Positions 1 to 11,700 of a stretch of DNA of 64,000 nt are shown piece after piece (the stretch's first letter is position 1; each line of letters begins with the position of its first letter). The DNA is from Pholis gunnellus (lineage: Eukaryota > Chordata > Actinopteri > Perciformes > Pholidae). A model generated the notes under the pieces. The model did no database searches, was not told where the DNA came from, and saw nothing but the letters and a program-made list of their open reading frames with translations. Both the position numbers and the translations under genes were made by a program. The stretch is taken from assembly GCA_910591455.2 (NCBI GenBank), contig OU342806.1:23086933-23150932 (forward strand), written 5' to 3'.

Positions 1-321
1 TGCCAAGCCATTTCAACAGCAAGTCCAACTTGCAGCTGCTATTGCCTGGACAATAGCAGCTGCAGCCTCCTTTTCAAGATGCAGGGCTTCCAGATTAGCC
101 TCTAGTCCAGCTTTGTCAACTTTCATGGCTATTTCCCTCTCTGCAAATGTAGCTCGTGCTCGCCCAGCCTCTCCTCTCGCTCTTGCTTGTGCTGCTGCAG
201 CACCAACAGATGATCTAGAAGATCGTGATGAACCAGAATGTTTGGAATTGCAGACAGATGCTCCATCTTGTAAGCTCTGTGTTTCCTCTTGTGTAGCAGC
301 TTTCAGATGCTTTTCATCCAT
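1..321 (-). mobile_element. 5' part of a retroelement gag-like frame, cut by window edge
   Basis: An open frame starts with ATG at 321 and reads leftward about 102 codons. The protein begins MDEKHLKAATQEETQ, has a Ser/Arg-rich stretch (SGSSRSSRSS), and then an Ala/Arg/Glu-rich helical segment (ARARGEAGRARATFAEREIA, then LEALHLEKEAAAAI). This style of charged, alanine-rich N-terminal helix is typical of proteins encoded at the start of fish BEL/Pao-like or related retroelements; that assignment is from memory of the family. The frame closes at 13-15, so it may already be broken, and the rest of the element lies left of the window. It could instead be an exon of an unrelated host gene. Confidence 0.45.
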
Positions 322-327
322 AATGGT

Positions 328-349
328 TGTTACTCAGAGAAAGAGAGAA

Positions 350-442
<93 letters not shown>

Positions 443-483
443 CAGACAGACAAAGAGAGAAAGAAAGAGAGACAGACAGACAG

Positions 484-534
<51 letters not shown>

Positions 535-536
535 AA
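328..536. repeat. GA / GAAA / GACA purine simple repeat
   Basis: About 210 bp of almost pure purine on the plus strand, made of blocks of (GA)n, (GAAA)n and (GACA)n in alternation. It lies between the retroelement fragment and the 3' end of the HMG-box gene, within or just past that gene's 3' UTR. All long frames across it are low-complexity artefacts. Confidence 0.95.
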
Positions 537-582
537 AAAGGGCAGGAGGGGGAAAGCACAACACGTAACAGCAACCACCAAC

Positions 583-3500
583 TCAAAATGGAATATCTTC
601 GTTTTCCATCAGTCCGTTTATCAGGGCTTCCACTTCTTTGGCCAAATCGAAGTCGTCCGACTCCGCTGGAGCAGCGGGGGACTCCATCGCTGTGGACGCT
701 TTCGTTGTGGAGTCCAAGCAGAAGGACCCACACTCATCGAGCAGCTGAGTGAAGCTGCTGACGTCCACAGTGGCCAAAGGGTCCGTATAAGGACGCTGCA
801 ACTGGATGGTCTCCATCTCACTTGCCTTTTGGGTGGGTGGCTCCGTCACATATGTGTGTGTGGGAGGAGCCTCCACGACGCCTGTGTTCCTTGAGGTCAC
901 ACGCCGCTTCTTTGTCTGCTGGGTGACCACTCCAGATGTAGATGCTGCAGTACAAACAAACAAAACACTGATCAATCCTCTAAGACTTGGTAAAAGGTGG
1001 TAAAAGCTTCTTCTTCTATGTATTTTGAGTCTCGATGATCTATCATAGTCCAATATGAGCCTGTCATGGAGTTTTCATCCCATTTCATCTGAAAACAAGC
1101 TTTGATCCTCAGAAATATGTTCTTACCTTCAGCCATGTTGGCGGCCCGGCTCCTGGACCTCTTTCTCTTTACGCCCTACACAAAAACAAACACGTTACAC
1201 TTTCCATCTGACATGAGCTGATAAAAACAAGACTGTTTCAGTGACTTTGTTTCATAAACTCCAGCATTCTGGTGTTAACATGAGTTGTACATACGTAATT
1301 GTTGCTGTTTGACCATTCAGGGTGGCTCTCAGCATGTAGACGTCTCTCTATCTCTGCCTGTTTTTGGTATTTGGCCTGCTCATCGTTGGACAGAGACTTC
1401 CACTGTGGAAAGAGGACAACATTAATGAGAGCGGGCTTCCACAAACTCCCACAATGCATTTGTGTCAGAACAGTTTGCATTTAGACATGTTCTATAGTTA
1501 TGAGACAATAACTGAAAATCATCAAAAGTTGCTGTCCAGATGTAAAGATTTAGATTTAGAGGAAAGAGTTTTCTGATCAATAAAGAATAAGCACATCAGA
1601 TAATCTTTTACCAAACTGTCATGAAGGTTGTGTAACATCGAGTGTCTCTCAGAGCAAACACACTTACCTTCTGTCCCAGGACGGTGTTGACCACTGCCAT
1701 CCCTCTGCTGGTGCTCATTTCGGCCACAACGTTTGGCCTCTGCTCCTTCATGAACAGCATGAAGGCGTTTGCCGGCTTCTTGACATACGGCCCTTCTTGG
1801 TGTCGGCCTTCACGCTTTCTCTTTCTGTGGGAATACAGAACAAAACAGAAGCATTTTAGGAAGAAACACTAAAGTGAGCAGAATAATACAAGACATGGGG
1901 GCTGGGGGGCTGGGGGGGGTAAAAGAAGTGAAATATATAGTTATATAGTATATAAAAGTACAATAAAACAGCTATAAGTGCTGTGTGTTATATTCATCCA
2001 GCATTTACCAGTAACATATACATTGATATGTACACATATAAACAAATCTCACAAGTGTTAGTTGAGTATGGTATAAGTTGAGTATGGGTATGACATTTTC
2101 GAGCAGAGGCCTCAAAATAGGGTTCAAGAGGTTTTAATAAAGACGGATTATTATAATATTCATGCTAGAATCTTGGTCGACAAATAACATTTCAATCAAA
2201 CAACAGCTGAAAAAATAACAAAAGGTGAATGTGGTTTGTTTAAGGGTTGGTGAGCACTGCCAAAGATCATGACCCTGTCATAAAAAAGTACACTTTGACC
2301 AAAGCGACAGAGTTTACTTTGTCTTAACGGTGTTCGGTGGAGGAGCAGCCGAGTTGAAACTGTCTGGAAGCTTGTACAGGACTTGTCCATTCCTACACAG
2401 ATAAAGAGAGACAGAGATACTTTAGTTCATAGAATGATTGTGTTTGAAGATAAACAGAAGCTCAATATGTTTGTGTGTGTGTGTGTCTGCATTCATGTGT
2501 GTGTTACTTACAGGACTCCAGCAATAGGCAGGTTCTGGATCAGGTCTTGCACCACAGGAACATTGTTGTACTGGAGACACAAACACACACAGAGCAGCTG
2601 GTTAGAGAAGATGCAATGATGTCACCTGTCTATCAGGCTACAGAACTACAAGAACATCTGGACAATGTTACTGGTTTACTGATCGAATTAAGCTGCAATT
2701 CAGATGAATTATAAATTGAACTTGAGCTCAGCCTGACAAGTGTAACTCTGATGCAGACAGTTCATACATTTATGAATATATTGTTTATTTATCCTAACAA
2801 ATAAATACATCTTACTGGCTGTGGAGGAGCAGCAGGGTAACCGGTGGCCGCTGCACTCGGGACGTGATAGAAGAGAGGCAGGTTCTGTGAAGAGAGAGGG
2901 AAGGTTAGCCAGCCATGAAACACCAACACTCATCTCAAATGTAAGGAAACACACAATAGTAAAATCCTTCAAGTAGTATTCTGTTAAAACCATCATTCAT
3001 GTCATTCCTCAAGAAAAAAAATAAAACTTTGGACGAATATTCTCTAATTCCAGGTCTTTAAAAAAAAGATTTCATTATTGCGTCATGCATGAATAATATG
3101 CCCAAAATTAAATACCCTTTCCATTCGGTCATGTCTTAAGTTAAGGTAGGGTTTGTAAGTTGTTGAAAATATTAAAATCTCATCTAATGTATCTTTCCTA
3201 GAACATTTTTTTCTACAATTTAATAGAAAATAAAGTCATATCTCTGAGCCTCTGAGATGAAGTGGGAGATTTCCCACAAATTAAAATTCGTACTTACTTT
3301 CAGTGAACCTCATCCTATTTTCACTGAGCGGCTTCACTATAATGAGCACTCTTGGATTAATACTTCTGAATTATGACTAATAGGCAGTTATTAACCTTAT
3401 TGATGAGCAGAGTCTTACATGGCTGTTGAACAACTCATTACATTCAACATCACGTGAGATAACAAAGTGTACTTATCTTAAAATCATTTTCTGTCCTTCT

Positions 3501-4150
3501 GTTGTGCTAATGCCTCCACCATTGATACCAGGGCTGCTACTAATCATCACTTCCATTATTGATTGATTGATTAACTGTTTGGGCTTTCAATTTCAATAAA
3601 TAGTCCAAAAAATGTCCATCACAATTTCTTAAAGCCAGTTTTTAAAAGCCAGAGTTGACGTCTTCAAATTCCCTTTTTGGTCTAAGTCCCCAAAATATTC
3701 ACATTTGAAAAGCTGCAACCTGTGAATTATGGTCATTGTTTAAAAAAATTAAATTGATGAATCGACTTATAATGAATGGACTGATCCTTTCAGCGCTGAC
3801 TGATGCTGCTCTTTTCTGATGCAGGTATTGATAAAACTCTTATGATATCTCTCCCTCACCTCTTCTCAGTATCTTACCTGTCCCTGGCTATAAGAAGCTG
3901 CCTGATTGTATAGGGGACCTGGTCCAACATTCAGTCTCTGAGGAGCCATTGATGTATTTAGCTGCTCAAATCTGTGTGGGGCTGCTCCCAGGGGGGTGCA
4001 CCCATCCATCCCAGAGGGGACAATAGGACGAGATGGAGCTGGAGGTGGTGTTGGACCACACATATCATCCCAGAGGACGGATAGCAGGTCGTTATACTCC
4101 TGATCCAGATCCAATGGTAAATCTGCTCTCTGATCCATGTTGTAAGACAT
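583..4150 (-). CDS. TCF/LEF-like HMG-box transcription factor (divergent)
   Basis: Eight coding exons give 383 aa: 4150-3878, 2884-2816, 2570-2512, 2392-2318, 1824-1668, 1402-1295, 1175-1127 and 944-583 (stop 583-585). All junctions have GT-AG signals and keep frame. Residues about 174-247 form one HMG box: it opens KKPANAFMLFMKEQRPNVVAE, continues WKSLSNDEQAKY, and ends EWSNSNNYG, followed by a basic tail VKRKRSRSR. Family knowledge: this layout (KKPxNAFMLxMKE, then NYG plus a basic tail) is the TCF/LEF DNA-binding type, which binds the minor groove and bends DNA in the nucleus. The N-terminus (MSYNMDQRADLPLDLDQEY) is acidic and Pro-rich and shows no evident beta-catenin-binding motif. The C-terminus is Thr/Ser-rich and ends in an acidic stretch. 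A fish-specific TCF-like paralogue is my best guess; I do not recognise a symbol. Confidence 0.85.
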
Positions 4151-4788
4151 TTTGTTTGCTGTCTTAGTTCTGACTTTCAGAATAATGACTCTTATCTAAA
4201 CTGGGATGTGACAAACATGTATAGTTACTAATTACTACTAATAATAATGATAATACAATTAAAATAATAGCTGAATTAGAAATATTAGTTAAAGTAAACA
4301 CACAGCTACACAATAACAATCTATTAGTGACAGAATAATAAAGTCACGATGTGTCTGGAGGGAAAGTTCCCACTGTAAAATACAATGATTTCTTCCTGCT
4401 AATTATACTTCTACTGTACTACAGTTCAAAGGAAAATACTTTACATTATACTCCACTACACGTATTTGACAGCTACAGTTCCTACTTATTTTACAGATAA
4501 ATAACTGTTTTCACCTGCTCAGCATGCTACATTTAAACACAGTTTACATGTTGATGAATCAGTATTAATAATATATAATATGATATACAACTTTGAAATG
4601 AGCCAATCTGCATGATAAGCTCTTATTTTGAGTTATTGTGCTGATAATACTTCTGAATATTTCTTCAACAATTCTTTGAGGTGAACAATTTGACAATTAA
4701 CAGACCAGAGGAAATATGTTTCAAAAATCCACGTCACGAGTGTTTCACTTTTACTCTGAGCTAATAAGCTAGCTGTTAGAGGACTTAC

Positions 4789-4945
4789 CTTGTTGTTCAC
4801 TGATGGTTGAGTTCGCTAACTAGCTTTGTGTTTAGTGCTTTTCTTCCAGGAGAAACAGTCGTTCACAGTCGAGTTAACAGGTGAAGTGAGGAGAAGTGAG
4901 CAGACACGTTCTATGGAACCTCACCGAACGTTCCGTCTCTGCATA
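4789..4945 (-). promoter_or_regulatory. 5' non-coding exon and promoter region of the HMG-box gene
   Basis: On the minus strand a donor (AACAAG followed by gtaagtcc) lies at 4789/4788, with acceptor-like AG sites about 20-40 bases before the ATG at 4150. This suggests a non-coding first exon of roughly 150 bases and an intron of about 600 bases. An AT-rich TAATTTATGC-type element on the minus strand near 4940-4950 could be a weak TATA box. The transcription start is not certain. Confidence 0.5.
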
Positions 4946-4949
4946 AATT

Positions 4950-7680
4950 AGAACGTTTAATGATGACGTAATAGCAAACATTCTTTTGGATATTCCGAGC
5001 CACGTAGTTGCTGAGATCTCACGTAATTAGCATGAGATATGTTTATTATGATCACCTGTTATGAAATCGTTAATAAATGTTTGTAATATTGTGTCATACA
5101 TGTAGTGTAATGCCCAGCCTGCATGGCCTGACAATACACCATCAATTCATATTAATCAGAACCACAGCGCTGTGTGTACGTTTTCAAACTATAAAAAATA
5201 GTTTAAAAATCCATAAATCATTGCCAGACAAAAGTTGGCCTATGTTACTGGAGGAACCATGAATTAGTAAATCTTTCCTCCTGTTGGCAAACTGATACAT
5301 GCAGTCTATGGTTTTTCAGCAGTAGGCTAAGTAAGAGGGCCTCAGATGAAAAAAAGAAAAACATGTTGTACACGTGCCACAATGAAAACAGAGTTTGTAT
5401 CATATCTTTCCATGCGTTTTGCAACCAAAATGTAAAGTTTTTCAAAAGCCCTTCCCTGATAACCCTCAGGGTTTTCTAATACCTGGAACAATCATTACCC
5501 TCGCATAAGGTTCTTATGCAATGGAAACATTGTTCACGGCTCCAGTAAATAGGACGGACCTTAGATGTGACTTGGCAACAGGAAATATTTCTAGTCTGCT
5601 CACCTCACTGAACGCTTTTGCTAAAGTAATGCTAGTAAGATTCAAAATTAGTAACATTTCGTATACGGTTGCCAAGATATTAAATATAACAGTCTGTTTA
5701 AGAACAAGACTATAGCTAACCAGTCATGTCATTTTCCCCAAATCAATATTTTCACAAAATCTTGATTAGCACAACACCATGTCATAAAGGTAATGTTATG
5801 CTCGCAAGATTATCTCGTCAATAATTGGGTACGGTTTAGAAACTATAAATATAGTTTGACAGTGTGTTTAACAAAAAGACTTGCTAGCTATCCAGCTATG
5901 TCATTGTCCCCAAATCAATATGAACAAATGAGAGGCCGTGTGTACTGTCGGCCGCAGCCTGGAGTAGCGAGTTGCGTAACAAATTCAGATTTGAGAGACG
6001 ATTGTTTATGTGTCAAGTCCGGAGGGGCAGTGTAACCAAAGAGTGCAAGGTCTTTGGCTGTACTGCAATGGCGGAAGTCTGTTACGACGGGCCCCAGTGC
6101 TCACTACTTAACTTCTAGTTTTGAAGCACACACACGCCATCGTATTGATCATATAGAGACTTGACATTGGACATCTACATACAAATTTCCCCGAAATCAT
6201 TATTGCATATTTGTTTATCACAAAAATACCAAAGAAAATAAGAAGGTACTCCTTTAATTGAATCGGGGTTTTTTTGGTTTATTTATAGTTTATGTAGAAT
6301 AAGCACACACACATGCCAGAGATGGGTGTGTATTTTCGAGAGATTATATATATATCAAAACTCCTATAAACACAGTGTCCTTCTGAGTGGGCAAAATGAA
6401 TCACTTGTAAGAGGCTTGTAAGTAAGGGTGTCTATTTTTACACCCCTGACTGTAATGAGCAGTCTTCACCCTGTAATGGTGTTATAATTACAGCCAAAGA
6501 TCTATGTCAGGGTCAGTGAACAAAAGTGTCACATGGTGTGAGGCTGTGTGAAGCAAACTGAGCTAAATAAGATGTGTGATCACATCTCAGCCACAGGGAA
6601 GGAATAAACACAGCTTTCAGCTGACTCACCGCAGGAAACAGACAACAGGCTATTGATCCAGTTGAAACACTGAAACACACTTTTTCCTCGTTAAAAGTGT
6701 TTTCCATCACCATTTAATGTTCATGTCTCAGGATTGTTTATTTGTGCACTTCTGACAAGAAATTATCAAGCAGTTCATTTAAAAGACAAATTGTATTATA
6801 ATTACATTGTCCGTTATTTAGACATATTGTAGATGTGCAGACAGCTGTTATTGTACAAGAAACAAAACTAATCAGTTTCTAAGAATTTAGTTACATCACA
6901 ATTACTGAGATGGTTACAGATTTACATTACAAATAACAACTTACATGTTATTATTGGCAGAGAGGAATTCATTCAAATTGGGTCCATGAAGCAATAACAT
7001 GGAGGTGATCTCCGGGGCTGCAGTCATGAATCATGGAGGTGTTTTCTTTTCATAAATGGATGAGCATACTGCAGCTCCCAAAAAAAAAATATTTATGAGA
7101 GCAGCTCAGAATATGTGTTGCTTCTAAAATGAGCAATCTCATATGAGTGCAATCTCCATAATGTCTAGCTTGAAGAAGAAAAAGTATGTGTACAGTAATT
7201 TCACGTATTTTAAAACTGTTCTTTGCCTTCCCCAATAGTGTACGCAGCAGTGATTTAGAATCATCGCCCTGATTGTTTCCAGAGGACGCAGAGAAGCAGG
7301 TTCTGGGGAAAACACTGAGAAAGCGTGTCAACATAAAGCCTTCAAAATATAGGATTAATATTAACAGGACGAAAAAGGAGGGAATAAAAGGATGAAAAAG
7401 CAACTTTAAATGTTTGTTTGAGGAAGGTTGTGAAATAGCACGAACAAAAGTCTCAATTTTGTCTTTGGATGCCAAACAATGGCCTCACTGCAGTGATGAT
7501 TGAAGACCAGCGCAGCAGCTCAAGTCTCATCCTTCTATTCCAGTAGCGTATGGGTGTTTGATGTAATCTCTGCGCAGCGTCGTCGGGCAGGGTGTCGGGG
7601 CGTCAGGTCAGACGTTCAGTCGATGTGTTGAAGCTTGAAAAAGGCCAAAGCTTCGTTTCGGAAATCAAAAGCCCGGTGCT
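4950..7680. other. Intergenic, no gene seen
   Basis: AT-rich DNA with only short chance frames. It contains a degenerate duplication (5640-5935, listed separately) and a TATATATA run near 6346. No splice-bounded conserved exon was recognised. Confidence 0.6.
5640..5935. repeat. Degenerate direct duplication, probably decayed mobile element
   Basis: Two stretches, about 5640-5760 and 5815-5935, share the order of a GTTTAAGAACAAGACT / GTTTAACAAAAAGACT block, then TAGCTAACCAG / TAGCTATCCAG, then GTCATT-TCCCCAAATCAATAT. A third fainter echo (TTCCCCGAAATCATTATT) is near 6186. The spacing is close to 175 bp. It reads as an old tandem duplication inside an unnamed repeat. Confidence 0.5.
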
Positions 7681-8161
7681 TCACCTGAGCCCCGCCGCCA
7701 GCTTCTCCATGGCGGCACTGCGCTCTTCTGCTTTCTGCTGCGAACGGCGCAAGACATTCCTCAGCTCCTGGAGATGGTCCATCGTGCCCACCAGCTCGCC
7801 CTTCACTGTCTTCATCTGGCTCTCCAGCATCTGTGTGTGATGGAGGGAGTTCCTCCTGTGTCGTCTGCTGGAGCGAACTCTCTCCTCCAGGTCCTCCACT
7901 GCAACAAGTCAAACAGTCACTCACCACAACCACCAGTAAGACTATGAAGGATAATATGAAGTTAAGAGTGTTTCCTTTGTGATACAGACCCATGTTCTCC
8001 TGGTAGGCCATGCTCTCTGAACAAGACTCCGTCTTCTTGTCCAAAAGGTTCTTGGTCTGCTGCAGCATCTTCTCCATCTTGACAAGTTCGGCTGCCTTGG
8101 TGTCGCTGTCGCGACGGATTTTTAGCAACTCCCGCTCCCTCTGAGTGAGCTCGCCGTGAAA
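7681..8161 (-). CDS. Coiled-coil protein, two C-terminal exons (ccdc18-like, partial)
   Basis: Exon 8161-7990 encodes FHGELTQRERELLKIRR and then a long Glu/Lys coiled coil ending MAYQENM. It splices (ATGG, gtctgt) to 7898-7681, which begins VEDLEERVRSSRRHRR and ends AMEKLAAGLR-stop. The frame is kept across the junction, and both exons look like a continuous heptad coiled coil of about 130 aa. The family is uncertain. CCDC18 is suggested because in vertebrates it lies in the same neighbourhood as DIPK1A, RPL5 and EVI5, and the sequence type fits. The stop overlaps a good donor (CTCAG, gtgaag), so the gene may continue at lower coordinates. An ATG at 8170-8168 is in frame just upstream. No further 5' exons were recognised up to 21 kb, so this could be a fragment. 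Confidence 0.55.
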
Positions 8162-8170
8162 CTTATTCAT

Positions 8171-9467
8171 GTCGAGATTTAGAAATAAAAACAGGACGAT
8201 CTGCAACTTAACAATACGACTGAGTGATCTGCGATACAACCCAGCAACCTCAGTGAGCATAAGACACAAGGATGACGCCTCTGAACCCGATTTCAACATC
8301 CAATCATGTTCCACTCTGAAGCATAGACTTCTCTTCCTGCTGCTGCAGCTCATGAAACGCCGGTTTTGTTTGCAAATGAACTGCACAGCGGGTGATATTT
8401 CGCTTTTTTATAGCTTTTTGTAACCTCGGCACATGTCTGGAAGTCATCTGGAAACAGCCGGTTCTCAGTACACACCATCACAATTGAGAAGTCATAAGAC
8501 TGGCTCCAAGCAAAACGGATCATTTTTACACTTACTCACTGGTCACAAAGCTCCCCTTACTAATGAGACGAGGAGGAATGAGGTTGAAAACAACTTGAAA
8601 ACAAGAGCTGGACAGTATGACGCCTGTGGGCTATTCTCAACAGTATACTGGTGATACCTTTAGCATCTAAAACAGAAACATTTCAGGCCATCACAGGACG
8701 GATCTGTGCAATGAAAATAAAAAATATCAAATACAAAGTAAACTTCATCTTTCAAAGTAAACAAAAACACACTAATTAGCCATGCTTTCTCTATTTTTGA
8801 TCATGTTCCAGGAAACATATTAACGGCAGCTTTAGAGCAGTGTGTTAACAACTATGTAATTGTGTTACTACATACCACAGTATATGTGAAAGGAGTCAGG
8901 CAGGCTGTGAATGATCTTCACTTTAGTCAGGCTATTTCCCACATACCATGCAAATGTGACTGTGTCCAAAGGCTAGCATGCAACAATTTTGTATAAAGAA
9001 CAATGTACTAGCTCACACAAATATAATCCCTCTCATTCATCATGACCCACTAAAGGTGGTGTCTGTATCCCTCTGCCTGTATTGTATTTTCTTTGTGCTT
9101 CTTATTTTGCTTTGTTCGGGACGTGTCTGTACAGATGGCAGACGGGCCACAGCAGGATGAAGAGAGCCTTGGGCCTCATTTATTCGAAATCCGACACCTT
9201 CCCGCAGCTTTGTGAGGAGGTGTGGATGTGTTTATTGGTGCTTTAGAACGTAACCGCTTTGTTCTTGCTAACATTGGTCCCTCTCTCTCTCTCTCTCTCT
9301 CTCCATTGAGCCAGAGAGGAGGGGCACAGTTTGAATACCTTTCATAATAATATATAACATTAATATAAATTAATAATTCAAAATAAACACAAACAAATTA
9401 TTTTGAGTGTGCCAAACACTCCCCAACCAACAAAAGTGGCTCCTGAAATTTGTCCTTCTGGAAATTG
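8171..9467. other. Non-coding gap between coiled-coil exons and retroelement
   Basis: No exon was recognised on either strand. It holds a short (CT)n run at about 9282-9302. If the coiled-coil gene continues leftward on its own strand, this is its intron. Confidence 0.5.
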
Positions 9468-9472
9468 CAATT
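9468..9472. repeat. Target-site duplication, left copy (CAATT)
   Basis: CAATT directly before the left LTR, identical to 15539-15543 directly after the right LTR. Confidence 0.85.
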
Positions 9473-9909
9473 TGTTGGGGAAAATCTAAATGACTAATTA
9501 TAAGGTGTGCTTGAAAAGCTTGGTGTCCTTATGTGTCCTTGTTGTGTGAACTGCCTCACCACAGTTGTTTAGTCTATGCGAAAGAACACTCAACAGCATG
9601 TCCTGGATTGAAATGATAATAAGGACTGTGGGAGCGTTAAGATGGGTACAGAGCTATGTTATGAGAACATAGCCTCCTGACTACTACATGGCGTGGAAGC
9701 CATTTTGTGTGTGTGTTATGCTTTCGTGACGTATTGCCTGTGACACTGTATTGTTTACTTGGTATAAATATCCGAGGCTCAGAGTCAGACCTCTGAGCAG
9801 CCTTGATCCATGTATACTGTATGTGAATCAACTCTGTCTCCTTCTTTGCAAAGAATAAATGTTAACTGATTAATGATTTTTAATTGGTCTCGCGAGAATT
9901 TTTCTAACA
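9473..9909 (+). repeat. 5' LTR
   Basis: 437 bp, TG...CA ends. Contains a TATA box TATAAATA at 9763-9770 and a polyadenylation signal AATAAA at 9854-9859, placing U3 before about 9790, R after it and a short U5 at the end. Read side by side with 15102-15538, I see no difference. The 64-codon minus-strand frame inside it is a shadow. Confidence 0.95.
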
Positions 9910-9913
9910 TAAA

Positions 9914-9930
9914 TGGTCCTTCGAGCCGGA
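9914..9930 (+). promoter_or_regulatory. Primer-binding site, tRNA-Tyr type
   Basis: TGGTCCTTCGAGCCGGA begins four bases after the 5' LTR. It is complementary to the 3' end of vertebrate tRNA-Tyr (acceptor ending CCGGCTCGAAGGA plus CCA, from memory), over 17 positions. This sets where minus-strand DNA synthesis of the element would be primed. Confidence 0.8.
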
Positions 9931-10227
9931 TCTCAACATCTCCTGCTTCTCTCCAGCTTTGTGATCCTGAAATCGTGCACGACAGAGTCCAGGACTCTGG
10001 ACAAAGTCCTCAGCCCTATCCTCACACGAGGATAGTTTGGCAAATTGAGAGGCCAGGATTCTGCTGCAGAGGAGGAGGCGTGACGAGTTCCTTTTGGTGA
10101 ACCAGGCCGTTGGAAATCATTGCAACCTGGGATTCTGGGAATCCACAATCATTGCAGGTAATAGAAACAAATTTAGTCCCATGCCAGCCCAGACCTTGCT
10201 GACGAGCAAACTGGGAGAATTAGAAAT

Positions 10228-10738
10228 TTGAAAAAAGATCATTGACCTAGCAGGAAGATATGTGATTTTCAAAGAAAATTGAAAAAAGATCATTGACCTA
10301 GCAGGAAGATATGTGATTTTCAAAGAAATTGAAAAAAGATCATTGACCTATAAGTGTACCGCTTTCAGGAAGATATGTGATTTTCAAAGAAAATTGAAAA
10401 AAGATCATTGACCTAGCAGGAAGATATGTGATTTTCAAAGAAAATTGAAAAAAGATCATTGACCTATAAGTGTACCGCTTTCAGGAAGATATGTGATTTT
10501 CAAAGAAAATTGAAAAAAGATCATTGACCTAGCAGGAAGATATGTGATTTTCAAAGAAAATTGAAAAAAGATCATTGACCTAGCAGGAAGATATGTGATT
10601 TTCAAAGAAAATTGAAAAAAGATCATTGACTTATAAGTGTACCGCTTTCAGGAAGATATGTGATTTTCAAAGAAAATTGAAAAAAGATCATTGACTTATA
10701 AGTGTACCGCTTTCAGGAAGATATGTGATTTTCAAAGA
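10228..10738 (+). repeat. Minisatellite of 51-bp and 65-bp units in the retroelement leader
   Basis: Nine tandem units, each carrying GAAAAAAGATCATTGAC and GGAAGATATGTGATTTTCAA. Two forms alternate: a short unit (51 bp) and a long unit (65 bp) with extra TATAAGTGTACCGCTTTC-type sequence. By copy the order is S S L S L S S L L. The last two long units carry ACTTATAAG in place of ACCTATAAG. The array lies between the primer-binding site and the first gag-like sequence. Confidence 0.95.
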
Positions 10739-10741
10739 GGA

Positions 10742-10764
10742 CTAATAATAATAATAATAATAAT
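10742..10764. repeat. (AAT)n microsatellite
   Basis: Short ATA/ATT trinucleotide run directly after the leader minisatellite. Confidence 0.9.
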
Positions 10765-10839
10765 TTAAAGTAAAAAAAAAATTAACTAAACTATAAGAGA
10801 TAATGGGTTCATGCATGAGCAAGAGGAGTGAAGATAAAA

Positions 10840-11700
10840 ATTTAAAGGGAGAGATTAAATATATGAAGATGAAGATGAAGAAAGCATTAAACATGTAAAG
10901 AGATGGAAGGAAAAATATGGGTTTAATGAGAAATTGACAGTCATAGGATGTCAACTTTAGATTCACCAGATAGAACAAAAATTCAAGGGGAATAAAAAGA
11001 GAGTAAAGACTACAAAAAAAAAACAAGACAATGAGAAAGAAATGCGAAAATAACGTGCTAATTCTCCTGATGAGTATCCAAGCGTACATTTTAGTGAGGG
11101 GGTGTGCAAAGGGCGACCTCCTCCACCTCCTTCCCTCTGCTTCTCCTTCAGCCATCTCACAACAGGCTCAACAGGCTCCTGATCCTCCAAAACCTCCACT
11201 CCGCTCTTCTCCTGCCACTGTTCTGGACATGCCAGGCCCGAACGCGAAACATCCAGCACAGACAATTCAGCTGAAATTGTGTCTGCGCTGAAAAAAAACT
11301 CATGAGCGAGGACTCCAACGGACCGCTCTACAGGCCAGCACACACCAGATCGGGCACAGAATATGGTGAGCAAAACCCACCATTATTATTAACTGTACAC
11401 AGCAACAGTGTTGCAGTGTAACCATGAAAAGGAAAAAGGGAAACAAAATATGATATTTGACTATGATGATGCTATTTGAAATATCTGAACCTGTTTGTTT
11501 TAATGTGTGTTTCCGAGACAATCAAAGACGCGGAGGCAGGTGTGGACGGGACAGTGGGAAACGTGGAGAGAGAGCGGATGGAGGGGACAGAGAGAGAGGA
11601 TGGACGGGAGTTTTACGGAGCGGAGTTTGGTTGTGTGGAAGCGAGTGGACAGGAGGAGGACATCGGAGGAGGAGGCCGTCAGGACACCTAATTCAGCGGA
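10840..11700 (+). pseudogene. Possible gag remnant of the retroelement
   Basis: Short plus-strand frames here are rich in Pro, Ser and Gln (for example SASPSAISQQAQQAPDPPKP in the frame at 11031-11291), as in retroviral gag linker regions. A charged segment just upstream reads like a matrix-type helix but is broken by stops. No zinc knuckle was found. The assignment rests mainly on position between the leader and pol. Confidence 0.35.

Noticed and set aside
314..752. Several 75-200-codon frames across the purine tract
   Set aside because: Pure low-complexity reading of GA/GAAA repeats in all frames.
9637..9831. 64-codon frame repeated identically at 15266-15460
   Set aside because: Not a duplicated gene; it is the antisense of the two LTRs.
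10228..10738. Considered as a CRISPR-like array
   Set aside because: Repeats are directly tandem with no unique spacers, and the host is a vertebrate genome.
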